Below, piece by piece: positions 1 to 8,327 of a stretch of 44,326 bases of DNA (positions are counted from its first letter, which is position 1; each line of letters opens with the position of its first letter). Below the pieces are notes generated by a model. The model worked only from the letters and a program-made list of their open reading frames with translations, was not told where the DNA came from and made no database searches. This DNA comes from Phycisphaerae bacterium. Lineage in GTDB: Bacteria > Planctomycetota > Phycisphaerae > UBA1845. The DNA is taken from the NCBI GenBank assembly GCA_029260135.1, contig JAJDDV010000017.1:1-44326 (forward strand), written 5' to 3'. The position numbers and the translations under genes were made by a program.

Positions 1-125
1 GCCCTGGGCTTGGGCATGGCACCAAAGAGGAGCATGGCGGCGCTTCGCTTGGCCATGGCACCCGGCGCTTGGGCATGGCACCAAAGAGGGGCATGGCACC
101 CGGCGCTTGGCCGTGGCACCGGCGA
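1..125. repeat. cluster of REP-like intergenic repeats
   Basis: Several imperfect copies of a short unit built on CTTGGGCATGGCACC occur in a row (about positions 9, 48, 68, 90 and 106), separated by variants of AAAGAGG or CGGCG. The reverse complement of this unit resembles the elements at 31956-31988 and 43836-43869, so it belongs to a dispersed family. The remaining sequence up to 301 holds no convincing gene; open frames there have no ribosome-binding site or recognisable product. Confidence 0.6.
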
Positions 126-301
126 GATGCAGCTCACCGATTGAAAACCGGTGCGACACCAGATGAGCTGTCATCGAAAGAGACCGCCCTCCCTCGATCC
201 CTCCCAGCGGGCGGGACGTTTGCCAGACGGCGACAGAGAGACATCGCAGCTCGTATCCGAGTCGGGGTAGGCGTTCTGACAGGTCCTTACGAAGAACAGC
301 T

Positions 302-330
302 TTGCCTGGGCGGCGAAGATGCCGTATATT
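302..330 (+). promoter_or_regulatory. sigma-70-type promoter of the MarR gene
   Basis: A TTGCCT -35 hexamer (302-307) is followed after exactly 17 bases by a TATATT -10 hexamer (325-330). Transcription would start near 337, giving a leader of about 24 bases with an AGGAGG ribosome-binding site (351-356) before the ATG at 361. The fit to the consensus and the position directly in front of the gene support the call; no experimental start is known. Confidence 0.5.
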
Positions 331-342
331 TGTAGAGTACAA
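330..342. promoter_or_regulatory. palindromic operator candidate, probably MarR autoregulation
   Basis: TTGTA-GAG-TACAA is a perfect 5-bp inverted repeat with a 3-base centre. It abuts the -10 hexamer and covers the expected transcription start of the MarR gene. MarR-family dimers typically bind short palindromes over their own promoter, so autorepression is the simple reading (inference). A further ATTGTA half-site follows at 345-350. Confidence 0.45.
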
Positions 343-360
343 CTATTGTAAGGAGGTAGT

Positions 361-858
361 ATGGCTTCGTCGTTGCGGGCGCAATCTGAGCGTCTTTATC
401 ACGTATTCTGCGATCTGGTTCGCGGGTATCAGTTTCGCGATCGGGGCGAGATCTGCTGCTTTGGGCTCTCGGTGTCGCAGTGTTACACGCTTGATGCGCT
501 GATTCAACACGGGCCGATGTCGATGGGCGAGCTTGCGGGGCGACTCTATCTCGAGATCAGCACGATGACGCGGGTGGTCGATCAGTTGGTTGCGGAGGAG
601 CTGGCTGCACGTGTGGCGGACGCCGCGGATCGACGCGTGTGCCGGGTACAGATTTCGGCGAAGGGAACGGCACTGATTACGCAGATTCGCGATGAGTTGC
701 TGAAGGAGTACGAGGCTGTGCTTCGTAACGTTCCGTCGGAAAGTCGTGAGGCTGTCATCGATGCGATGTCTTCACTGCTGACGGCGTTCCAGGAGCGGCA
801 GGTGTGTCGCAGCAACATCTGCGGCGATGGGCGAAAGCGGGCCGGAAAGGCCGGATAG
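361..858 (+). CDS. MarR family transcriptional regulator
   Basis: This 165-residue protein has the size and layout of MarR regulators: an N-terminal dimerisation helix, then a winged helix-turn-helix at about residues 50-105. The segment MSMGELAGRLYLEISTMTR reads as the recognition helix region, and DAADRRVCRVQIS matches the family's D-x-R wing. Three cysteines cluster at residues 32, 33 and 41, which could serve redox sensing, but this is a guess. The ATG has a strong AGGAGG site 4 bases upstream. The next gene starts 45 bases downstream on the same strand, so the exported propeller protein may be its target or operon partner. The ligand is unknown. Confidence 0.88.
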   Translation: MASSLRAQSERLYHVFCDLVRGYQFRDRGEICCFGLSVSQCYTLDALIQHGPMSMGELAGRLYLEISTMTRVVDQLVAEELAARVADAADRRVCRVQISAKGTALITQIRDELLKEYEAVLRNVPSESREAVIDAMSSLLTAFQERQVCRSNICGDGRKRAGKAG

Positions 859-903
859 TCGGATCGGTCGCTGAGTTTTCGGTTCGGGTCAAGGAGATTA
901 ACG

Positions 904-2199
904 TTGAGAGGTGCGAACCGCAGGTACCGGGCATTATCGTGCGTTTTGTTGATCGGTGCGATGGGTTTGACGAGCGAGTCGGGCGTTGCGGAGGTGCCTC
1001 AGGCGAACGGCTGGCCGCAATGGGGTGGGCCGAATCGAGACTTCACCTCAGCCGTGAGCGGGTTGGCGGATCGCTGGCCTGATGAGGGCCCAACGATGCT
1101 GTGGCGCCAGCCGCTCGGTGACGGGTATTCGTCGATCGTCGGTGACTCAGCGCGGATCTACACGACCTATCGCGAGGGGAATGACGAGATCATCGTGGCT
1201 AGGAAGGCCGATGACGGTGAGACGGTCTGGGCGCACCGGTGCGGAGCACCTTCTTACGAAGGCCAGACGACTGAGTTTGGGCAAGGGCCATCTGCGACGC
1301 CGCTGCTGCTTGGGGATCGAGTGATCACGATCGGATTCACGGGGATCATGCACTGTCTCAAGGCTGACTCGGGCGAGGTGTTGTGGTCGGGCGACCTGGT
1401 CGAGGACTTCGACGCAAGTGCTCAGTACTACGGATACTCGAACAGCCCGATCGCATACGGTAAGACGGTAATCGTGCTGGTGGGCGGTGAGAAGAATGGC
1501 GTCGTGGCGCTCGACCCGGCGGATGGAGAACCGGTGTGGAAGAGCAAGGGTTATGACATCAGCTACGCCCCGCCGGTGCTCATCAACGTGGATGGTCAGG
1601 ACCAACTCGTCTTCTTCACGACGGACGAAGTCGTCGGAATCAACCCGAAAGACGGCTCGCACCTGTGGAGTCATCAGGTCGTGAACTTCTGCCGGACGAA
1701 TTGCACGCCGGCGGTTTGGGGAAAAGACAATTTGCTGTGGGCGGCGACCAAGGGCGTGGGTGGAACACGCGTGCTGAAGCTGTCGCAGCGTGACGGCAAG
1801 ACGAAGGTGAAGGAAGTCTGGCTGAATCGAAAGATCAAGGTGTATCACTGGACGTCGAATCGCATCGGCGATTACGTCTACACATCGAGCGGTGGATCGA
1901 ATCCCCTCCTTGCGGTGATCGACATCAACAGCGGAAAAATCATTCGCAAGCAGCGAGGGTTCGGAAGCACCAACGCCGTTGTTGCGGATGGGAAACTCGT
2001 CTTGCTCGACGATTCGGGCAAGCTCGCGTTGGTCAAGGCATCGCCGAGCGGGTTCGAGATCCTTTCGAGCACGCAGCTCTTCGACTCGGTGTCGTGGACG
2101 CCACCGTCGCTGATCGGGAAGACGCTCTATGCCAGGGATCGCAGCCAGATCGTCGCGTTGGATCTGGGGGCGAAGGAGAAGCATGCGGGCAAGCGGTGA
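904..2199 (+). CDS. exported PQQ-like beta-propeller protein
   Basis: The 431-residue product starts at a TTG with AAGGAG about 7 bases upstream. It has an N-terminal signal peptide (hydrophobic stretch about residues 11-24) and then the motif NGWPQWGGPNRDFTS, which opens the mature part of many PQQ-like (BamB/quinoprotein-type) propellers. Blade repeats of the type D-G-E-x-x-W are visible (DDGETVWAH, DSGEVLWSG, ADGEPVWKS, KDGSHLWSH). Catalytic residues of true quinoprotein dehydrogenases are not recognised, so a scaffold or binding role in the periplasm is more likely than an enzyme activity. It lies between the MarR gene and a LolA-like gene 71 bases downstream, perhaps in one transcript. 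Confidence 0.85.
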   Translation: MRGANRRYRALSCVLLIGAMGLTSESGVAEVPQANGWPQWGGPNRDFTSAVSGLADRWPDEGPTMLWRQPLGDGYSSIVGDSARIYTTYREGNDEIIVARKADDGETVWAHRCGAPSYEGQTTEFGQGPSATPLLLGDRVITIGFTGIMHCLKADSGEVLWSGDLVEDFDASAQYYGYSNSPIAYGKTVIVLVGGEKNGVVALDPADGEPVWKSKGYDISYAPPVLINVDGQDQLVFFTTDEVVGINPKDGSHLWSHQVVNFCRTNCTPAVWGKDNLLWAATKGVGGTRVLKLSQRDGKTKVKEVWLNRKIKVYHWTSNRIGDYVYTSSGGSNPLLAVIDINSGKIIRKQRGFGSTNAVVADGKLVLLDDSGKLALVKASPSGFEILSSTQLFDSVSWTPPSLIGKTLYARDRSQIVALDLGAKEKHAGKR

Positions 2200-2270
2200 C
2201 GGCTGATTCGCATGGCGATTGCCGTGCTATTCGGCCGTTACTTAGAGGAAAACTCGTTGGAGAACATCAA

Positions 2271-3206
2271 ATGAACAATGATCGTGGGTCCGCTCCGGCT
2301 CGATCGGGATTCCCGTGTTCGGCTATCCTGATGCTTGTGTCGGCATTCGCATTGGGGATCGGTGGCGCGCAGAACGATTCGTGGGGAGCGGATCTTCCAT
2401 TGCCGGACGGAGGAAGCGTGATCGACGATTTTGTCGCGGCGTCGGGTGGGAAGACCGCGTTCGAGAAGATCCGGAATCGTGTGAGCAAGGGTCATCACGA
2501 GTTTGTCGGGATGGGACTCAAGGGCACGCAGGCGTACTACGCCGCACGGCCGAACAAGCGTTATATCCATATCGAGATGGAAGAGATGGGAACGGTCGAG
2601 CAAGGTTGTGACGGCCGCGTATCGTGGTACAAGTCGCCGATGACGGGCGTGCTGGTCGAATCGGGTGATGCACTCGCGGCAGCGCTGCACGATTCAGCGT
2701 TTGATCGACAGGTTCATTGGCGCCGGTTCTACAAGAAGGTTGAGTGCGTGGATGTTGTGGAGGTCGAGGGCAAGTCCTGCTATGAGGTGATTCTCACGCC
2801 GAAGGAAGGCGCGACCGAAACGCACTATTACGACCGAGAGACGAAGCTGCTGGTGATGGTGAGCAAAACGCGGCTGTCGTCGCACATGCCGCCCACGCCG
2901 ACCGACATTTATCTGGCTGACTACAAACGGGTCGACGGCGTATTGCTTCCGCATTCGAGAAAACAGGTTACGGAGCAATGCGGTAGCAAGCGGGAGATCC
3001 TCTTTACCACGAAGCACGTCGCGCATAACGTCATGCTGGCGTCGGATCGATTCGACCTGCCCGACGATGTGGCGGAGCAGGTGAAGGAAACGTCGACAAT
3101 CTCGGTGTCGAGTTCGGTGAAGCGCGCCCCTTGCGGAAGCGGCATGAAGGCGAAGTCCGCGTCGCAGGCGAAGGCTGTCAAGCCCGCTCCGTGCGGCGGA
3201 GGCTAG
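2271..3206 (+). CDS. exported LolA-like protein with a cysteine-containing tail
   Basis: The ATG at 2271 has GGAG 8 bases upstream and begins a signal peptide (hydrophobic stretch about residues 18-33), so a longer upstream frame was rejected. The 311-residue protein resembles the LolA/LppX-like fold used by outer-membrane lipoprotein-sorting proteins: an opening VIDDFVAASGGKTAFEKI helix followed by alternating strands including ETHYYDRETKLLVMV and a DYKRVDGVLLPHS segment. The last about 25 residues are unusual: a low-complexity Ala/Lys linker carries two copies of an APCGxG motif (KRAPCGSG and KPAPCGGG). The tail could bind metal, form disulfides or be modified; none of this can be decided here. 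Ligand unknown. Confidence 0.75.
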   Translation: MNNDRGSAPARSGFPCSAILMLVSAFALGIGGAQNDSWGADLPLPDGGSVIDDFVAASGGKTAFEKIRNRVSKGHHEFVGMGLKGTQAYYAARPNKRYIHIEMEEMGTVEQGCDGRVSWYKSPMTGVLVESGDALAAALHDSAFDRQVHWRRFYKKVECVDVVEVEGKSCYEVILTPKEGATETHYYDRETKLLVMVSKTRLSSHMPPTPTDIYLADYKRVDGVLLPHSRKQVTEQCGSKREILFTTKHVAHNVMLASDRFDLPDDVAEQVKETSTISVSSSVKRAPCGSGMKAKSASQAKAVKPAPCGGG

Positions 3207-3243
3207 GCGACTTACGATCGACGGATACGAGGAGGCTACGGCG

Positions 3244-4122
3244 TTGGATCGGCGTCAACGAGCGGAATCGTTCCTGGCGATGCACCGGGCGCCGCCGATG
3301 CTCGTCCTGCCCAACGCGTGGGACGTGATCTCCGCGAAGATCTTCGAGCGTGAAGGTTTTCGGGCGATCGGCACGACGAGCGCAGGCGTTGCGGCGGTAC
3401 TGGGCTATGCCGACGGCGAGCGCATGAGTCTGGCGGAGAATCTGGACCTGGTGGGTCGAATGGCGCTCCACGTGAAGGTTCCGGTCAGTGCCGACCTGGA
3501 GGCCGGGTATGCGACGACGCCGGCGGGTGTTGCAGCGTCGGCGAAGGCCGTGTGGGATTGCGGTGCGGTCGGGCTGAATCTCGAAGACGGGACGGGCGAC
3601 CCGGCGCGTCCGCTGGTCGATCGGTCGCTGCACGTGGAACGAATCGTGGCGATCCGAGAGTGGACTTCCGCGGCGGGAGTTCCCCTCGTCGTCAATGCTC
3701 GCACCGACGCGTACATTATCTCGGAGCCTTCGGCTGCGGTCTGCTTCCGCAACGCGGTCGAGCGCGCCCATGCCTACGTGGAGGCCGGGGCCGACTGCAT
3801 CTTCGTCCCCGACGTCGGCGCGCTCGACAAAGCTACGATTGCCCACCTGGTCCGTGAGATCGATGCCCCGGTGAACATCATCGCCGGCGCGCACACCGCG
3901 CCGCTGAGTGAACTGAAAGAGATCGGTGTCGCACGCGTGAGCTTTGGACCACGTCCGATGCGTGCGACGCTGGCGCTGCTCCGCCGTATCTCGAAGGAAC
4001 TTCTCGGCGCGGGTACGTATGATCTCTTGACGCGCGACTCGATCAGCTACGCGGAAGTCAACGCGCTTCTCGAGCCCGGCGCTCGCGGATCTTGTGGAAC
4101 CGGATCGGACAGCGTCGAGTAG
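3244..4122 (+). CDS. isocitrate lyase/PEP mutase family enzyme
   Basis: The 292-residue protein starts at a TTG preceded by GAGGAGG with 8-base spacing. It carries the marks of the PEP mutase/isocitrate lyase superfamily: PNAWDVISAKIFEREGF near the start, SADLEAGY (about residue 84) and GLNLEDGTGD for the divalent-metal and phosphate/carboxylate pocket, and VVNARTDAY in the later barrel. Such enzymes make or break C-C or P-C bonds of 2-oxo or 2-hydroxy acids (oxaloacetate decarboxylase, 2-methylisocitrate lyase, phosphonopyruvate hydrolase types). The K-K-C-G-H loop of true isocitrate lyase is absent, so isocitrate itself is unlikely. The substrate cannot be assigned. It follows the LolA-like gene by 37 bases. 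Confidence 0.85.
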   Translation: MDRRQRAESFLAMHRAPPMLVLPNAWDVISAKIFEREGFRAIGTTSAGVAAVLGYADGERMSLAENLDLVGRMALHVKVPVSADLEAGYATTPAGVAASAKAVWDCGAVGLNLEDGTGDPARPLVDRSLHVERIVAIREWTSAAGVPLVVNARTDAYIISEPSAAVCFRNAVERAHAYVEAGADCIFVPDVGALDKATIAHLVREIDAPVNIIAGAHTAPLSELKEIGVARVSFGPRPMRATLALLRRISKELLGAGTYDLLTRDSISYAEVNALLEPGARGSCGTGSDSVE

Positions 4123-4154
4123 CCATGGCGCTGCTGAGACAAGCGATTACCGTT

Positions 4155-4182
4155 TTGCGACACCTATTTACAGACCTAATCT
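4155..4182 (+). promoter_or_regulatory. possible sigma-70 promoter upstream of the NTF2-like gene
   Basis: TTGCGA (4155-4160) and TAATCT (4177-4182) are spaced by 16 bases in the 178-base gap before the gene at 4301. The match is fair but the leader would be about 110 bases long, so this is a tentative call. Confidence 0.25.
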
Positions 4183-4300
4183 TCCTGCGGACCTGATGAA
4201 GTCGTAGACTCGCTGTTGCTGCCTGCGGTCGAGTTATCACGTTGAATGCGCGACCCCGGGCAGCGGAATCTTCAGTCAGACAGCCAAAGGAGAATCACCC

Positions 4301-4774
4301 ATGTTGAGAATCGCACTTTTGGCCGTACTCCCCCTGGCGATGTGGACGTCGTCGGGGACCGACAGCACGCTGGCGGATAAGGAGGCCATCAAGAAGACCG
4401 CCTTGGACTACGGTCAGGGCTGGTATGAGGGTGACGCCGATCGGATGGAGCGAGCGTTGCACCCGGATCTGGCGAAGCGAGCCTTGTTCCCCGACCCTCG
4501 CACCAAGAAGGGCAAGATCGATCACCTCAGCGCGATGGGATTGGTTCAGGCGGTGCGAAAAGGCGGTGGAACGCGCACGCCGACGGAGAAGCGTCGAACC
4601 GATGTCACGATTCTCGATGTGTTCGGCAACGCGGCCAACGTTAAGCTCGAGATGCACGACTGGATCGATTACATGCACATGTCGAAGATCGACGGAAAAT
4701 GGGTCATCGTCAACGTTCTCTGGGAATTCACGCCCGAGGCCAAGAAGCGTTACGGGATCCCGGAAGAGCTTTGA
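4301..4774 (+). CDS. exported NTF2-like (putative lumazine-binding type) protein
   Basis: The ATG has a clear AAAGGAG site. The 157-residue product has a short hydrophobic leader (MLRIALLAVLPLAMW) and then a single NTF2-like fold: a long opening helix (DKEAIKKTALDYGQGWYEGD), RMERALHPDLAKR, and strands ending in DYMHMSKIDGKWVIVNVLW. This is the pattern of the small nuclear-transport-factor-2/lumazine-binding group found in many bacteria as single-domain exported proteins. No catalytic set can be named. The next gene, an exported propeller protein, starts 53 bases downstream, so the two are probably co-transcribed. Confidence 0.75.
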   Translation: MLRIALLAVLPLAMWTSSGTDSTLADKEAIKKTALDYGQGWYEGDADRMERALHPDLAKRALFPDPRTKKGKIDHLSAMGLVQAVRKGGGTRTPTEKRRTDVTILDVFGNAANVKLEMHDWIDYMHMSKIDGKWVIVNVLWEFTPEAKKRYGIPEEL

Positions 4775-4827
4775 TCCATAAGGCTTTCGGTCGCCGAATA
4801 CGAGCAACGTCCCGCAGGGAACATCAT

Positions 4828-6741
4828 ATGCACACCGTTCGAATCGCGTGCGTGCTCTTCGTAGCCGCCGCCCTGTCCATCTGTTCTTCCGCCGGGGCAG
4901 CCCCGACGGCCGTCGGCTTCGATTCCGGTCGCTGGGAGCTTGCGGATGCGCAGGTCGTCGACCATCTCGGGCGGCGATCTCTAGTGGGCACGGCGGTCGT
5001 CAAGGATGTCGAGTTCTTGGACGGCGTGATCGAGGTCGACGTCGCGGTGGACGGGCGGCGATCGTATCCGGGATTCGTGTTTCGCCATCAGTCCGAGGGT
5101 ATGTATGAGCGGGTGTATTTGCGCCCTCATCGTGCGGGTCTGTATCCCGATGCCATCCAGTATGCGCCGGTCTTCAACGGCGTCGCGGGATGGCAGCTCT
5201 ATCACGGCGAAGGCTTTACTGCGGGCGCCGAGATTCCCCTCGGTGAGTGGACCCGGTTGAAGATCGAGATACGTGGATCGCAAGCGCGGGTGTTTCTGAA
5301 TGATGCCCCAAAGCCCGCTCTTGTGATTCACGACCTCAAACACGGCGTCAGCAAGGGCGCGATCGGTTTGATGGGCCCTGAGAACCGGACGGCCTACTTC
5401 TCGAACTTCCGTTACGAATCGACGGACAAGCTCTCGTTTTCCACGGCCCCGAAAGCGGTGACCGCGAAGGGTACGATCATGGAATGGAGCATTTCGAAGC
5501 CCATTCCAGCCAGCCAGATCGACCGAACGAAGTACCCGACATTCTTTCAGGTCTACTACGCGGAGTGGAAGACGGTGCAGGCCGAAGCGAACGGCCTGGT
5601 CAACCTATCGCGATACGTCAAGGCGGGCAGCGCCGAGCCTCACACGGTTCTAGCGCGGACGCGGGTACACGCGTCGAAGCCGCGCGAGGTAAGGCTTTCG
5701 CTGGGATACAGCGACGACGTGACCGTCTTTCTGAACGGCAAGCCCGTGTTCTCCGGACAGAGTGGGTATCGCAGCCGCGATCCATCCTATGTCGGCGTGG
5801 TCGGGCTGTTCGACACGGTGTTCCTTCCCTTGCGGAAAGGGCTGAACGAGATCTTCCTGATGGTGACCGATTCATTCGGCGGATGGGGCTTTATGGCGCG
5901 GACGCACCTCGCGCTAAAGCCGCCGGACAAACAGTATGAGCTGCTGACGAAGGTCTGGGAGACGCCGGCTGACTTCAAGATCCCTGAGTCGGTTCTATAC
6001 GACGCCGAGCGCGACGTACTTTACGTCAGCAGCTTCGATCGGGTGGAGGCGAGTCACGCCGGTCGGGGTTTCATTTCCCGCGTCAAGACGGACGGGCAGA
6101 TCGAAGAGTTGAAGTGGGTCACCGGTTTGGATGGACCCTGCGGCATGGGGATCCACGGGGACACGCTCTACGTTGTGGAGGGCTTTCGCGGCAACCTCGT
6201 CGCGATTGACATCCCAACAGGCAAGGTCACGGGTCGACATTCAATGCCAGGCGCCCAGTTCGTCAACGACCTGGTGATTGACGATTCCGGAACCGTCTTT
6301 GCATCGAACACGAGTCGCTCGCTTTCGGCATCGGACATCTTCGCCTTTCAAGACGGCAAAGCCGAGGTGTGGAAGACAGGCGACGACCTCCACCGAACCA
6401 ATGGGCTGTTTCTTCATGACGGTGACATCTTCGCGGGCAGCACCGGCGATGGACTACTCAAGCGGGTCGACCTGGCGACGGGACACACCCGCGTCGTAAC
6501 ATCGTTCGGGGCCGGCGTGATTGACGGCATCCGCGTGGACAACGACGGGAACTACCTGGTCTCGCACTGGGAGGGGCAGGTCTATCGCGTGTCGCCATCC
6601 GGAAAGGTCGTCGAGATTCTCGATCTCACGCCGACGGGCTGGAACTGCGCCGACTTCGAGTTCATCAAGAACGAGAACCTGTTGATCATCCCGACGTTCA
6701 TGGGCAACCGCGTCGTGGCGTATCGACTCGGCAAATCCTGA
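4828..6741 (+). CDS. exported LamG-like/SMP-30-like propeller fusion protein
   Basis: The start at 4828 was chosen because it opens a clean signal peptide (MHTVRIACVLFVAAALSICS, cleavage near SAGAAP); a longer upstream frame overlaps the previous gene. The 637-residue product seems to hold three parts. Residues about 30-200 form a concanavalin/LamG-like sandwich as in DUF1080-type sugar-binding proteins (GFVFRHQSEGMYERVYLRP, FSNFRY). Residues about 220-370 resemble a galactose-binding-like jelly roll (DDVTVFLNGKPVF). Residues about 375-637 form an SMP-30/gluconolactonase-type six-bladed propeller (GPCGMGIHGDTLYVVEG, FVNDLVIDDSGTVFASNT, DGIRVDNDGNYLVSHWEG). The NDL segment is where SMP-30 enzymes bind their metal. 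A periplasmic or surface lactonase or binding role is plausible; the substrate is unknown. Confidence 0.78.
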   Translation: MHTVRIACVLFVAAALSICSSAGAAPTAVGFDSGRWELADAQVVDHLGRRSLVGTAVVKDVEFLDGVIEVDVAVDGRRSYPGFVFRHQSEGMYERVYLRPHRAGLYPDAIQYAPVFNGVAGWQLYHGEGFTAGAEIPLGEWTRLKIEIRGSQARVFLNDAPKPALVIHDLKHGVSKGAIGLMGPENRTAYFSNFRYESTDKLSFSTAPKAVTAKGTIMEWSISKPIPASQIDRTKYPTFFQVYYAEWKTVQAEANGLVNLSRYVKAGSAEPHTVLARTRVHASKPREVRLSLGYSDDVTVFLNGKPVFSGQSGYRSRDPSYVGVVGLFDTVFLPLRKGLNEIFLMVTDSFGGWGFMARTHLALKPPDKQYELLTKVWETPADFKIPESVLYDAERDVLYVSSFDRVEASHAGRGFISRVKTDGQIEELKWVTGLDGPCGMGIHGDTLYVVEGFRGNLVAIDIPTGKVTGRHSMPGAQFVNDLVIDDSGTVFASNTSRSLSASDIFAFQDGKAEVWKTGDDLHRTNGLFLHDGDIFAGSTGDGLLKRVDLATGHTRVVTSFGAGVIDGIRVDNDGNYLVSHWEGQVYRVSPSGKVVEILDLTPTGWNCADFEFIKNENLLIIPTFMGNRVVAYRLGKS

Positions 6742-6838
6742 CCTGAGACACCGCTCTGTGCATTGGCAGCCGCCAGGCGGATCATCGCACATCGTCTGAC
6801 ATCCTGGTATGCTCCCCCCCGATCGCAGTTCGTAGGAA

Positions 6839-6864
6839 CCGTCGTTGACGACGGACCTTCGTCC
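6839..6864. promoter_or_regulatory. overlapping inverted repeats before the response regulator gene
   Basis: CCGTCGT-TG-ACGACGG (6839-6854) is a perfect 7-bp inverted repeat. It shares its last bases with a second small one, GGAC-CTTC-GTCC (6853-6864). They lie 50-80 bases before the GTG start of the regulator. They may be an operator or an RNA hairpin in the leader; there is no T-tract, so termination is unlikely. Confidence 0.3.
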
Positions 6865-6916
6865 TCCGATTCCGTGCGGTTAGGACCGGTCACGCTCGAA
6901 CGACCAGGGAGATCCT

Positions 6917-8281
6917 GTGACGGCTCGTGTGCTCATCGCGGATGATCAGGGCGACGTACTCAAGGCCCTCCGCCTGCTCCTCAAACCGGAGGGCTTCGAG
7001 ACCTGCGAGGTTCGATCACCCGCGGCGGTGTTGACCGAGCTGGCCGAGCGCGAGTTCGACGTTCTTCTCATGGACCTCAACTACGCCCGCGATACGACGT
7101 CCGGACAGGAAGGGCTCGAGCTTCTTCCGCGCGTCCGAGAGCTCGACGGTGCGCTGCCTGTCGTGGTGATGACGGCTTACGGGAGCATCGAGGTCGCCGT
7201 GGAAGCCATGCGTCGCGGCGCGCGCGACTTCGTCGAGAAACCGTGGCAGAACGAGCGTCTTTTGACGATTCTCCGAACGCAGGCTGAGCTTGGCAGCGCA
7301 CTGCGCCGGGGAGAACGACTCGAAGCGGAGAACCGACTGCTCCAGGATGTGGATCGACCGCGCCTGATCGCGGAGTCGAAGGCGATGCAGCCGGTGCTGC
7401 GTCTGATCGCCAACGTGGCGGCCTCACAAGCGAACGTGCTGATCACCGGCGAGAACGGCACGGGAAAGAGCGTGATCGCGCGGGAGCTTCACGCGTCCTC
7501 CCCTCGGTCGGACAAGGCCATGGTAACGGTCAACGTACCCGGACTCTCGGAAGGCGTGTTCGAGAGCGAGCTGTTCGGGCACGTGAAGGGCGCGTTTACC
7601 GACGCCAAGACCGACCGCGTAGGCCGGTTTGAGATGGCGTCCGGCGGAACGCTCTTCCTCGATGAAATCGCGAACATCCCGCTGAATCTCCAGCCCAAGC
7701 TGCTTCGCGTCCTGGAGACCGGCGAGTATGAACGCGTGGGTTCGTCGCGAACACAGCAGTCTGACGCGCGCGTGATTTCCGCCACGAACGCCGACGTCTA
7801 CAGCGAAGTCGAAGAACGGCGCCTGCGACAGGACCTGTTGTATCGCCTCAATACCGTCGAGGTCGCGCTGCCAGCGCTTCGCGATCGGCGAGACGACATT
7901 CCCATCTTGGCGCTTCATTTCCTCAGCAACCACAAGATTCGCTATCGAAAGGACGTTGCCCGGTTCGACACGGCCGCCACGGAGGCGCTGCTCGGTTATC
8001 CGTGGCCGGGCAACGTACGTGAGCTGGACCACGTCGTGGAGCGATCGGTGCTGATGGCACGCGACGACGTGATCCGCGTGGACGATCTCGCCTTGCGTCC
8101 CGTCTCCGAATCCACGCGGCGGATGGAAGACATGACCGTGGAGGAGGTGGAGGTCTATCTGATTCAAAAGGCACTCGCACGCCATGGCGGCAATGTGAAA
8201 AAATCCGCCGAGGATCTCGGGCTGAGCCGAAGTGGGCTCTACCGACGAATGGAAAAACACGGCCTGGCGCGAGAGCACTGA
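6917..8281 (+). CDS. NtrC-type sigma-54-dependent response regulator (GAFTDA variant)
   Basis: This 454-residue protein starts at a GTG preceded by AGGGAG (6-base spacing). Residues 1-120 are a receiver domain with the acidic pair in LIADDQGD, the phospho-acceptor Asp53 in LLMDLN, and MTAYGS and VEKPW at the usual Thr and Lys sites. Residues about 140-370 are an AAA+ module with Walker A GENGTGKS (178-185) and Walker [10 protein letters not shown]. The sigma-54 contact loop reads GAFTDA (225-230) instead of GAFTGA, so the second Gly is Asp229. A Fis-type helix-turn-helix ends the protein ([19 protein letters not shown]). The neighbouring kinase follows directly, and a sigma-54 promoter candidate sits before the export operon, so that operon is the probable target. 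Confidence 0.93.
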   Translation: MTARVLIADDQGDVLKALRLLLKPEGFETCEVRSPAAVLTELAEREFDVLLMDLNYARDTTSGQEGLELLPRVRELDGALPVVVMTAYGSIEVAVEAMRRGARDFVEKPWQNERLLTILRTQAELGSALRRGERLEAENRLLQDVDRPRLIAESKAMQPVLRLIANVAASQANVLITGENGTGKSVIARELHASSPRSDKAMVTVNVPGLSEGVFESELFGHVKGAFTDAKTDRVGRFEMASGGTLFLDEIANIPLNLQPKLLRVLETGEYERVGSSRTQQSDARVISATNADVYSEVEERRLRQDLLYRLNTVEVALPALRDRRDDIPILALHFLSNHKIRYRKDVARFDTAATEALLGYPWPGNVRELDHVVERSVLMARDDVIRVDDLALRPVSESTRRMEDMTVEEVEVYLIQKALARHGGNVKKSAEDLGLSRSGLYRRMEKHGLAREH

Positions 8282-8327
8282 CACCCTGTCGCTTCGATTG
8301 GGATTGTGCTCCGTAGTCTATGATTCC

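Noticed and set aside
1..300. small gene in the left end repeat region
   Set aside because: Open frames there run through the GGCATGGCACC repeats, with no ribosome-binding site and no recognisable product.
1147..2184. open frame of about 345 codons on the minus strand
   Set aside because: It is antisense to the PQQ-like propeller gene, whose blade repeats and signal peptide are clear.
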